NCBI RefSeq assembly: GCF_003315795.1
Contig: NZ_QMEY01000012.1
Coordinates: forward strand, 1-64,000
Direction of reading: 5' to 3'
Origin: Spongiactinospora rosea
Lineage (GTDB): Bacteria; Actinomycetota; Actinomycetes; Streptosporangiales; Streptosporangiaceae
DNA: 64,000 nucleotides
Part shown: piece after piece, positions 27,253 to 34,263 of the stretch
How the letters are laid out: the number at the start of each line of letters is the position of its first letter
Position numbering within the stretch: position 1 is the stretch's first letter
The notes under the pieces: generated by a model
What the model was told of the DNA's origin: nothing
Database searches by the model: none
Seen by the model: the letters and a program-made list of their open reading frames with translations, nothing else
Translations under genes and position numbers: made by a program

Positions 27253-28002
27253 TTGAGGACTAAACGGGCAGCAACCCCCTCGCCCCAGGTCTCGACTCGG
27301 CCGGCCTCCCCCGACTCATCTGCCCGGGGCCGGGATGTGGCATCGGTCGGGCTACCGCGTCAGCGGCGTACCGGGATGCTCGCGCTCGGTGTGGCGCTGG
27401 TGGTGGTGATGGCCTACGGCGGTTACCTGCTGCATCAGGCGTTCAACACGCGCGTGCCTGTGCTGGCCACCGCCCGGGATGTGGCAGTGGGCCAAGTGAT
27501 CGAGGCCGCGGACCTCGCCACCGTACAGGTCGCGGTCGATGCCGCGCAGGTGGCCACGATCCCTGCCTCCCAGGCCGGACAGGTGGTCGGAATGCGCGCC
27601 GCCGTCGCGGTGCGGGCGGGGATGCTGCTGGCCCCCTCGGCTGTGACCAACGCGGTCAGCCCTGCGGCCGGCCTGCAACTGGTCGCGGTGGCGCTCAAGC
27701 CGAGCCAGATCCCCGCTCGCGGGCTGGCCCCAGGAGACCAGGTACTGATCGTCTCCACCCCCGACGGTTCCGCCGCGGCGCCGCCGCCTTCCAGCGGCGA
27801 TGCCGAGCAGGGCGAGGAAGGTGCCGCGGGCGACGGAGCGGAGTGGCAGGTCCCGGCTGCGGTGGACCAGGTCAAAGGTCCCGACGCCGATGGGCTGGTA
27901 ACGGTGGACGTCCTCATCGTTGCCGCCTCCGGTCCGCGAGTCGCGCGCCAGGCGTCCACCGGGCGAATCGCCGTGGTGCTCACCTCTCCGCAACAGCGCT
28001 GA
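27253..28002 (+). CDS. SAF-domain protein, CpaB/RcpC-like
   Basis: 249 residues, TTG 27253 with AAGGGG about ten bases upstream. A cytoplasmic N-terminus rich in Pro/Arg, one membrane helix (GMLALGVALVVVMAYGGYLL), then the SAF domain: VPVLATARDVAVGQVIEAAD, VGMRAAVAVRAGMLLAPSAV. The CpaB-type extension follows with LVAVALKPSQIPARGLAPGD and QVLIVSTP. Family knowledge: CpaB/RcpC proteins take part in Flp pilus assembly at the envelope. The acidic insert at about 175-200 (Ser/Gly/Glu-rich) looks disordered. Confidence 0.82.
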   Translation: MRTKRAATPSPQVSTRPASPDSSARGRDVASVGLPRQRRTGMLALGVALVVVMAYGGYLLHQAFNTRVPVLATARDVAVGQVIEAADLATVQVAVDAAQVATIPASQAGQVVGMRAAVAVRAGMLLAPSAVTNAVSPAAGLQLVAVALKPSQIPARGLAPGDQVLIVSTPDGSAAAPPPSSGDAEQGEEGAAGDGAEWQVPAAVDQVKGPDADGLVTVDVLIVAASGPRVARQASTGRIAVVLTSPQQR

Positions 28003-28050
28003 ATGCACTTCTTACTTAATGCCTATCGAATGGAAAGGGTGCGATGAACG

Positions 28051-28995
28051 ATGGCGTTGATCGCGATGGCCTCCGCTGGGGGTAGCCCTGGGGTGACCAC
28101 GACCGTGCTGGCGGTGGCCTCGCTGTGGCCGACCGAGGCGCTCGTGGCCGAATGTGACCCCGCCGGTGGCACGATCGTGCCCGGCATGCTCGGCGGGAAC
28201 GTGCCAGACACCGCCAATATCGCCGACCTCGCAGCTGATCCGGGAAGCGTCGGCGAGCAGGCGGTGGCGGTGGACGGCGCGGCCGGGCACTGGCTGGTGC
28301 TGCCCGGCCTGCCTGACCCGCGCTTCGCCGTGGGCATGGACGCCGCCTGGGGGCCGATCGGGCAGGCTCTGGCGGAATGCGGGCTCGACGTGGTCGCCGA
28401 TCTGGGCCGGATCGGTGGACGGGATGTCGCCTATCCCCTGCTGGCGGCGGCCGATCTGCTGGTGCTGGTGATGCGTCCCACGTTGCGGCAGGTCGCCGCC
28501 GCGTTGCCGCGGCTGGAGGTCGTGCGCCGCTCGATCGGGGACCAGTTGCCCATCGCGGTCGCTGTGATCGGCTATGGCTCCTACTCTCACCGGCATATCG
28601 CCCGAGTGCTGGAATGCGAGGTCCTGGGCGTGGTGCCGGAGGATCCGCGGACAGCGCGGGTGCTGTCGGAAGGCGCACCGGCAGGGCGGTGGTACCGTAA
28701 CGCGCCGCTCCGGCAGGGCGCACACCGTCTCGGCAAGGCGATCCGCCGCCGCACGGTCCCCGCCACGCCATCGACGTCGTTCGCCGGGCCGCCACCCAGC
28801 GCACGAACCGCCCCCGCCCTTGCGTTGAAGACGCCGGGCTCGGGCCGCACACTCCAAGCGGCCTCCGCCGATGGCGGGCCCTCGCCGGGGCCGGCCTCGG
28901 GGCGGATGACGAACCGAGCCGGCCGGTCGGAGACGACCACGGCGAAGGCGCGGCTGCGGCCCTACACCTCTTCGGGACGGAGGGAGACGCGATGA
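28051..28995 (+). CDS. CpaE/TadZ-like MinD-family protein with degenerate P-loop
   Basis: 314 residues from ATG 28051 (AAAGGG about 13 bases upstream). The fold is that of MinD/ParA ATPases: N-terminal MALIAMASAGGSPGVTTTVL, LVAECDPAGGTIVPGMLGGN, VVADLGRIGG and LVLVMRPTLRQVAAALPRLE. The deviant Walker A has Gly-Gly-Ser-Pro-Gly-Val-Thr-Thr-Thr instead of Lys-Gly-Gly-x-Gly-Lys-Thr, so both signature lysines are missing; ATP hydrolysis may be weak or absent, as in some TadZ proteins. The last 70 residues are a low-complexity Pro/Thr/Arg tail. Family knowledge: TadZ/CpaE places the pilus apparatus at the pole. Overlaps tadA by four bases. Confidence 0.8.
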   Translation: MALIAMASAGGSPGVTTTVLAVASLWPTEALVAECDPAGGTIVPGMLGGNVPDTANIADLAADPGSVGEQAVAVDGAAGHWLVLPGLPDPRFAVGMDAAWGPIGQALAECGLDVVADLGRIGGRDVAYPLLAAADLLVLVMRPTLRQVAAALPRLEVVRRSIGDQLPIAVAVIGYGSYSHRHIARVLECEVLGVVPEDPRTARVLSEGAPAGRWYRNAPLRQGAHRLGKAIRRRTVPATPSTSFAGPPPSARTAPALALKTPGSGRTLQAASADGGPSPGPASGRMTNRAGRSETTTAKARLRPYTSSGRRETR

Positions 28996-30422
28996 CCCGC
29001 TCCCCGTGGTCGCAGGGGTATCCCGGCGATCCCGCCTGGCAGTCCCGCCGCCCAGGCGACGACGTCACCAGCGCTGTCAATGGCGCCGCCTTCCCCTCTC
29101 CCCTGCCGGAGCACGAGGCGGCGGGCGGAGCACCTGGGTTCGGTGAGCAGGCGCTGTCGGCGGCGGTCGCAGCGATCACCGCCGACGCCACACTGGTGGA
29201 GGACCTGTCCGAGGCCGAGGACGATCAGGCGCGGATGGGGTTGATCGCCCATCGGGTGCAGGTCTGGGCGCAGGACCAGATGGTCGCCGGAGGCCTCGTG
29301 CCTTCCCCAGCCGACCGCCAGCGCCTGGCGGCGGGCGTGTACGACGAGTTGTTCGGCTGGGGCCCCTTGCAGCCCTACCTCGCCGATGACGACGTCGAGG
29401 ACATCGACATCAACGGCGCCGCGGAGGTGTTCATCACCTACCGGGACGGCACCAAAGTCCGCGGCCCGGCCGTGGCCGGCAGTGACGAGCAGCTGATCGA
29501 CAAGATCCGCCTGCAAGGCATCCACGAAGGGCAGACCCCGCGGGAGTTCTCCGCCGCCACCCCGATCATCCAGACCGCGCTGGCCAGCGGCGTGCGCCTG
29601 TCCGGGATGATGGCCATCACCCCCTATCCCTGTATCTCGCTGCGGCGGCACCGCATCACCGACGTCACGTTGACCGATCTGGTGAAGCTGGGCACGATCG
29701 ATCAGGCCCTGGCTTCCTTCCTGGCCGCGGCGGTGCGGGCACGCAAGAACATCGTCGTCACCGGAGCGATCGGGGCGGGCAAGACCACGTTCCTGCGCGC
29801 ACTGGCCCGCGAGATCGACTCCGATGAGCGCATCGCCACCCTGGAAACCGAATACGAACTGTTCCTGCACGCGCTGGAGCACCACCGCGACGTCGTACCG
29901 GTCGAAGAACGCCAGGCCAACACCGAAGGCGCCGGCGCCATCACGCTGGCCGATGCCTTCCCCGGCCTGCTGCGCATGCACGTGGCGCGCATCCTGGTCG
30001 GCGAGGTCCGCAGCCACGAGGTGGTGCCCATGCTTCAGGCCATGCATTCCGGTCAGGAAGGCAGCCTGTGCACCCTGCACGCCTACGCCGGTACCGCGGT
30101 GTTCGACCGGCTGCTCATCTTGTGCCTGTTGTCGGGGATCACCAGCAACGAACGCGCGATCTACCGGCTGATCGGTATGTCGATCGACCTGGTAGTGCAT
30201 CTGCGCCGTTCTCCTGCCACCCACGCCCGGTTCGTCGATGAGGTGATGGAGATCGCCCCGCCCGCCGACGGCGACCTGCCCGCGCACAACTACCTGTGGC
30301 GCCCCGGCACCGACGGTCGCGCCGTGCCCGCGACCACCCCGGCGTGCCTGCCAGAACTCACGCGGGCCGGGTTCGACGCCTCCCTGCTGGACTTCCCCGA
30401 CGGCCTGTGGAGGAGGCCGTGA
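28992..30422 (+). CDS. tadA: TadA/CpaF secretion ATPase of the Flp pilus
   Basis: 476 residues. An N-terminal helical domain (LFGWGPLQPYLADDDVEDID) precedes the RecA-like motor: Walker A IVVTGAIGAGKTTFLRALAR near residue 255-270, the Asp box ERIATLETEYEL, Walker B ARILVGEVRSHEVVPMLQAM and the His box SGQEGSLCTLHAYAG. These are the diagnostic boxes of type II/IV secretion ATPases of the TadA class. Family knowledge: a hexamer drives Flp pilin polymerisation with TadB/TadC. It sits in a chain of four-base overlaps, so the operon is translationally coupled. Confidence 0.93.
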   Translation: MTRSPWSQGYPGDPAWQSRRPGDDVTSAVNGAAFPSPLPEHEAAGGAPGFGEQALSAAVAAITADATLVEDLSEAEDDQARMGLIAHRVQVWAQDQMVAGGLVPSPADRQRLAAGVYDELFGWGPLQPYLADDDVEDIDINGAAEVFITYRDGTKVRGPAVAGSDEQLIDKIRLQGIHEGQTPREFSAATPIIQTALASGVRLSGMMAITPYPCISLRRHRITDVTLTDLVKLGTIDQALASFLAAAVRARKNIVVTGAIGAGKTTFLRALAREIDSDERIATLETEYELFLHALEHHRDVVPVEERQANTEGAGAITLADAFPGLLRMHVARILVGEVRSHEVVPMLQAMHSGQEGSLCTLHAYAGTAVFDRLLILCLLSGITSNERAIYRLIGMSIDLVVHLRRSPATHARFVDEVMEIAPPADGDLPAHNYLWRPGTDGRAVPATTPACLPELTRAGFDASLLDFPDGLWRRP

Positions 30423-31351
30423 CCATGCCCGCGCTACCGGTGCCGACACCGGTGCTCGCGGTGCTCCTCGGGGCCGCCGCGCCGATCACCGTCTGGTGCC
30501 TGATCGCCGGTGTACGCGGACGTCCTGCCATGCCCGCACGGCCCGACTCGCGCATCCGCCGACACCTCGGCCGGCTGCGGAACCCGCGTCTGCGCCGTCG
30601 TCTCCTGACCGCCGCCGGGGGCGGGGTGATGATGCTTGCCCTGACCGGGTGGCCGGTCGCCGCCGTGTCCGCGGGGGCGGCGATCTGCTGGCTGCCTCGC
30701 CTGGTCACCGGCCGCCCCGCCCGGCAGCGCATCGCCCGCCTGGAGGCCCTGGAGAGCTGGACCCGCCGTCTGGCCGATGTGCTGGGCGCCTCCCGCGGCC
30801 TGGAGGACGCCCTCATTCACAGCACCGCCTCCGCCCCCGAGCCGATCGCCGCCCCGGTGCAGGCGCTGGCGCGGCGATTGAGCGTGCGGATGCCCGCCGA
30901 CCAGGCACTGCTGGCCTTCGCTCACGACTTGGACGACCCGGTGGGCGACCGGATCGCCGCCGCCCTGGTCCTGGCCGCCTCCCGTCGTGGGCGTGGCCTG
31001 CGTCCGGTGCTGACGAACCTGGCGGCCATGGTCGCCCAGGACGTGGCCGCGCGCCGGGAGATCGAAGCCGAACGCGCCACCCACCGCGTCACGCTGCGCT
31101 GGCTGGCCGCGTTCCTGATCGGCTACACCGTCTTCGCCGCCCTCCAGGACTCCTACGCCGCCCCTTATGACACCTTGCCCGGACAGGCGGTGCTCGCCAT
31201 GGTCGCCGCCTTGTACGCGGCCGGGTTGTGGTGGATGCATCGCCTGGCCGCCGCCGCTCCCGCCGGGCGCTTCCTCAGCGGCGGCGATGGGGCGGAAGCC
31301 TCCACGGCTTCATCCGGCGCGGACCCGCGGGTGGTGAGTGGTGATGGATGA
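30419..31351 (+). CDS. tadB: TadB-like inner-membrane platform protein
   Basis: 310 residues from GTG 30419 overlapping the tadA stop (GTGA); ATG 30425 is also possible. Membrane segments are at the N-terminus (VLAVLLGAAAPITVWCLIAG; LLTAAGGGVMMLALTGWPVA) and C-terminus (WLAAFLIGYTVFAALQDSYA; AVLAMVAALYAAGLWWMHRL). Between them lies the helical type II secretion F domain (LESWTRRLADVLGASRGLED). Family knowledge: TadB and TadC form the membrane platform on which TadA acts. The tail is low-complexity. Confidence 0.88.
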   Translation: MTMPALPVPTPVLAVLLGAAAPITVWCLIAGVRGRPAMPARPDSRIRRHLGRLRNPRLRRRLLTAAGGGVMMLALTGWPVAAVSAGAAICWLPRLVTGRPARQRIARLEALESWTRRLADVLGASRGLEDALIHSTASAPEPIAAPVQALARRLSVRMPADQALLAFAHDLDDPVGDRIAAALVLAASRRGRGLRPVLTNLAAMVAQDVAARREIEAERATHRVTLRWLAAFLIGYTVFAALQDSYAAPYDTLPGQAVLAMVAALYAAGLWWMHRLAAAAPAGRFLSGGDGAEASTASSGADPRVVSGDG

Positions 31352-31458
31352 GGTCCACCTATCCGGGTCACGTTCATCCGGAGCAGGTTTGTCACGTTGC
31401 GAGGCGGGGCTGAGCCAGATCGCGTTGGCCACGACCGATGCGACGGAGGTGAGGTGAG

Positions 31459-32355
31459 GTGACCGCGCTGATCGTGCTTGCGGGCGGCCTCGCCGGGCTG
31501 GGAGTCATGTTGATCGTTCTTGCCCTGCGGCCGGCGCCGGTGCATCTACGAGCCACCCTTGCCCGCCTGGCCGCCTCCCGCAGCGCACGGCCTGGAACCG
31601 CCACATACCCAGACGGTGATGGCGAGCGCCGGTACGGGGCCGGGCGGTGGCTGCTGCTGCGCGCCGAGCGCCTCGGCCTGCCCATCCCCGGCCGTGATCT
31701 GGCTCTGCTCGGAGAGACTCCTGCCCAGTTCTTCACCCACAAACTCCTGGCCGCCGCCCTCGGCCTGCTGTTGCCCACCGTGCTCACCGCCCTCCTCATC
31801 GTGCTGGGTGTCGCCTTGCCCTGGCAGGTGCCCGCCGGGGCGGCGCTGGTCGCCGCCGCCGCGCTGTTCTTCGCCCCTGACTGGGCGGTGCGGATCGATG
31901 CAGCCGCGCGCCGCCGAGAGTTCCGTATCGGTATCTCCACCTACCTGGACCTGGTCAGCCTGCTGCTGCCGACGGGCGCGGGCGTCAACGAGGCCCTGAG
32001 CGCCGCCGCAGGCGTGGGCCCCGGCTGGGTGTTCGCCCGCATCGCCACGGCGCTGCGCCAGGCCCGCCGCGCGCAGCAACCGCCGTGGGCCGCGCTGGCC
32101 CGCCTCGGCGACGACGTCGGAGTGCGTGAGCTTTCCGATCTGGCCGAGATCACCCATACCGCCGCCGCCGAAGGCGCCGGCGTGCTGGACACCGTGATGG
32201 CCCGTGCGGAATCCATGCGTACCGCCGCTCAAGCCCACGCCCGCGAAGACGCCAACGCCCGCACCACCACCATGGTCGTTCCCATGGCCGTGCTCGGCCT
32301 CGGCTTCGTGATCCTTTTGATGTATCCGCTGATGTTCCGCCTCCTCACCACCTGA
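31459..32355 (+). CDS. tadC: TadC-like inner-membrane platform protein
   Basis: 298 residues; GTG 31459 with GGAGGTGAG upstream. N-terminal helix (LIVLAGGLAGLGVMLIVLAL), two central helices (LLAAALGLLLPTVLTALLIV and the one after), the F-domain stretch (FRIGISTYLDLVSLLLPTGA; LSDLAEITHTAAAEGAGVLD) and a final helix (PMAVLGLGFVILLMYPLMFR). This is the companion of tadB. A 107-nt gap separates the two, with no gene in it. Confidence 0.88.
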   Translation: MTALIVLAGGLAGLGVMLIVLALRPAPVHLRATLARLAASRSARPGTATYPDGDGERRYGAGRWLLLRAERLGLPIPGRDLALLGETPAQFFTHKLLAAALGLLLPTVLTALLIVLGVALPWQVPAGAALVAAAALFFAPDWAVRIDAAARRREFRIGISTYLDLVSLLLPTGAGVNEALSAAAGVGPGWVFARIATALRQARRAQQPPWAALARLGDDVGVRELSDLAEITHTAAAEGAGVLDTVMARAESMRTAAQAHAREDANARTTTMVVPMAVLGLGFVILLMYPLMFRLLTT

Positions 32356-32460
32356 CATCCCCTGCGCCGAACGACCGGCTCCCGCCTTCAGAGAGGGAGG
32401 TGATCAACGCCCGAAAGGTCACCGTCCGCCTTGTCGTACTGAGCCTGTGGAGGTTCTGTT

Positions 32461-32655
32461 GTGAACGGTTCATCTTGGCGGTACGCCCTGGCCCGCGCGG
32501 TCCGCGACCGGGTCAGGCGGGCTCGCGCCGAAGCCGAACGAGGCAGCGCCAGCCTGGAGAAGATCGTCTGGGCCGCGTTGCTGTTCACCACGGCGGTCGG
32601 TGTCGTCGCCGGCGTGGTCGCGGTGATCAACCACTACGCCGGAATGATCCGATGA
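32461..32655 (+). CDS. Flp-type pilin, 64 aa
   Basis: GTG 32461. A basic N-terminal region ends in ERGSASLEKIVWAALLFTTA, followed by VGVVAGVVAVINHY. Gly-Ser-Ala-Ser-Leu-Glu fits the class III prepilin cleavage rule, with cleavage after Gly and Glu at position 5 of the mature peptide, ahead of a single hydrophobic helix. Size and position fit the major Flp pilin. Its stop overlaps the next start (ATGA). No prepilin peptidase gene was seen in the window, so processing must rely on one encoded elsewhere. Confidence 0.75.
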   Translation: MNGSSWRYALARAVRDRVRRARAEAERGSASLEKIVWAALLFTTAVGVVAGVVAVINHYAGMIR

Positions 32656-33182
32656 CACTGCCCGCTCGTGCCACCCGGCGGGGTGAGGGTGAGCGGGGGA
32701 GCGCCAGCTTGCAGTACGTGGTGCTGCTCCCCACCCTGCTCACCCTCATCTACCTCGGCACCCACGCCGCCCTGTGGTACCTGTCCCGGCACGCCGCCCT
32801 GGCATCGGCCCAAGAGGGCGTCCGCGCCGCCCGCGCCTACAACGCCCCCGCCGGTGCCGGTGAGCAGGCCGCCCGCCGCTACGCCGCCTCCTTCAGCTCC
32901 GGTCTGCTCACCGATGTGACGGTCTCCGTCACCCGCACCAGCGCCGGCCAAGCCGAAGGCGGGGGGACGGTAGAGGTGCAGGTCAGTGGGCGTGGCCTGT
33001 CGCTGGTTCCCGGGCTGGACACCACGGTGCGGCAAACAGCGCGCGGCCCGATGGAGTATCCGTCGGCGCCCGATATCCGCTCCGGAACCGGCGCCGCTGC
33101 GCAGGCCGGTTCCCCAGCTACGTCAAGCACGTCCCCACCCATGGTCGACGCCGGTCTGCACGCGAGGGCAGGCGCGCCATGA
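32652..33182 (+). CDS. TadE-like pseudopilin
   Basis: 176 residues, ATG overlapping the pilin stop. ERGSASLQYVVLLPTLLTLI then YLGTHAALWYLSRHAALASA is the TadE-type transmembrane helix and following amphipathic helix. Position 5 after the conserved Gly is Gln, not Glu, so normal prepilin processing is doubtful. The exported part is strand-rich (VTVSVTRTSAGQAEGGGTVE) with a low-complexity end. Family knowledge: TadE/TadF/TadG pseudopilins help start or shape the Flp pilus. Confidence 0.78.
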   Translation: MTLPARATRRGEGERGSASLQYVVLLPTLLTLIYLGTHAALWYLSRHAALASAQEGVRAARAYNAPAGAGEQAARRYAASFSSGLLTDVTVSVTRTSAGQAEGGGTVEVQVSGRGLSLVPGLDTTVRQTARGPMEYPSAPDIRSGTGAAAQAGSPATSSTSPPMVDAGLHARAGAP

Positions 33183-33673
33183 CCATGACCGTCCAGGGCC
33201 GGCGTGGTGAGCGCGGCAGCGCCGTCGTGGAGTTCGTCGTGCTGGTCCCGGTGCTGCTGGCGTTGATCGCGCTGGCCATCGCGTTCGGCAGCGTGCGCTT
33301 GTCGTACGGCGCGGTCGAAGCCGCAGCCCGGGATGCCGCCCGCCAAGCCTCGCTGGCCCGCTCTCCTGCCCACGCCCGCGCGGTGGCGATCAGCAGTGTC
33401 ACCGCCACCCTGACTCAAGAGGGGCTGACCTGCCACAACGTCAACGTCACCGTCGAGGTCGGCGGGTTTCACCGCCCGCTCGGGCAGCCCGCGCAGGTGT
33501 CGGCCCGGGTGCAATGCACGGTGTCGCCGGCTGTGCTCTCCATCATCGTGCTGCCTGGTTCCATCACCCTTGACGCGCGTTTCGACTCGCCCTTGGACCC
33601 GTACCGCTCCCGGGCCCTTGGGCTCGTCACACGGATCCCCGAGGTGCCCGCGTTGGACCGTGGAGGCAGGTGA
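33179..33673 (+). CDS. TadE family pseudopilin
   Basis: 164 residues. GERGSAVVEFVVLVPVLLAL is a canonical TadE N-terminus with Glu at position 5 after Gly. The helix continues to IALAIAFG, then RLSYGAVEAAARDAARQASL. Two Cys in the exported part (LTCHNVNVTVEVGG; ARVQCTVSPAV) could form a disulfide. ATG overlaps the preceding stop. Confidence 0.85.
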   Translation: MTMTVQGRRGERGSAVVEFVVLVPVLLALIALAIAFGSVRLSYGAVEAAARDAARQASLARSPAHARAVAISSVTATLTQEGLTCHNVNVTVEVGGFHRPLGQPAQVSARVQCTVSPAVLSIIVLPGSITLDARFDSPLDPYRSRALGLVTRIPEVPALDRGGR

Positions 33674-34263
33674 TGGCCCGTTCACCGACGTTACGCTCCC
33701 GGCCCGGGCAACCTGAGTGTGACCGGGCGTGGTGGCGACGCGCCTACCCGCATCATCCTCACCCGCGTCACCCTCGCTGGCGGGCCCGCCGGAAAGAGAC
33801 ACCCACCCGCGCCAGGGAAGCGCGGCGCGGGTGGACCCATGACCGGCATAGCGACGCCGAGGGAGGCGAGCGGGGGTCGATGACGCTGTTCGTCATCGTG
33901 TTCGCCCTGATCCTTCTGCTGCTGGTCGGACTCACGGCCGACGGCGGAGCCAAGATGACCGCTGGACGCCGCGCCACCGCGATCGCCGAAGAAGCGGCCC
34001 GCGCTGGCGCCGGAATGGTCGACCTCGGCCGCGCCTACACCCGCGGTGAGGCCGCGGTCGATCCGGCCGCCGCCGCCCGCGCAGCCCGCACCTACCTGAC
34101 CCGAACCGGGCACGCCGGAACGGTGACCACCGTCGGCTCCCGCCGTCTACGCGTGTCGGTTACCGTCCGCGAGCCCACCGTGCTGCTCTCATTGATCGGC
34201 ATCTCCGACTTCACCGTCACCGGCAACGCTGAAGCCGAACTGGTCCCCGGCCCGCCCCCATGA
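33670..34263 (+). CDS. TadG/Rv3660c-like membrane pseudopilin
   Basis: 197 residues from GTG 33670 overlapping the previous stop; the first ~70 residues are Arg/His-rich and may not be translated if a later start is used (for example ATG 33880 in front of the helix). GGERGSMTLFVIVFALILLL then LVGLTADGG begins the membrane part, followed by GRRATAIAEEAARAGAGMVD and a strand-rich domain (VTTVGSRRLRVSVTVREPTV). There is no Glu at position 5. It matches the third small secreted protein found in actinomycete Tad loci. Confidence 0.7.
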   Translation: MMARSPTLRSRPGQPECDRAWWRRAYPHHPHPRHPRWRARRKETPTRAREARRGWTHDRHSDAEGGERGSMTLFVIVFALILLLLVGLTADGGAKMTAGRRATAIAEEAARAGAGMVDLGRAYTRGEAAVDPAAAARAARTYLTRTGHAGTVTTVGSRRLRVSVTVREPTVLLSLIGISDFTVTGNAEAELVPGPPP

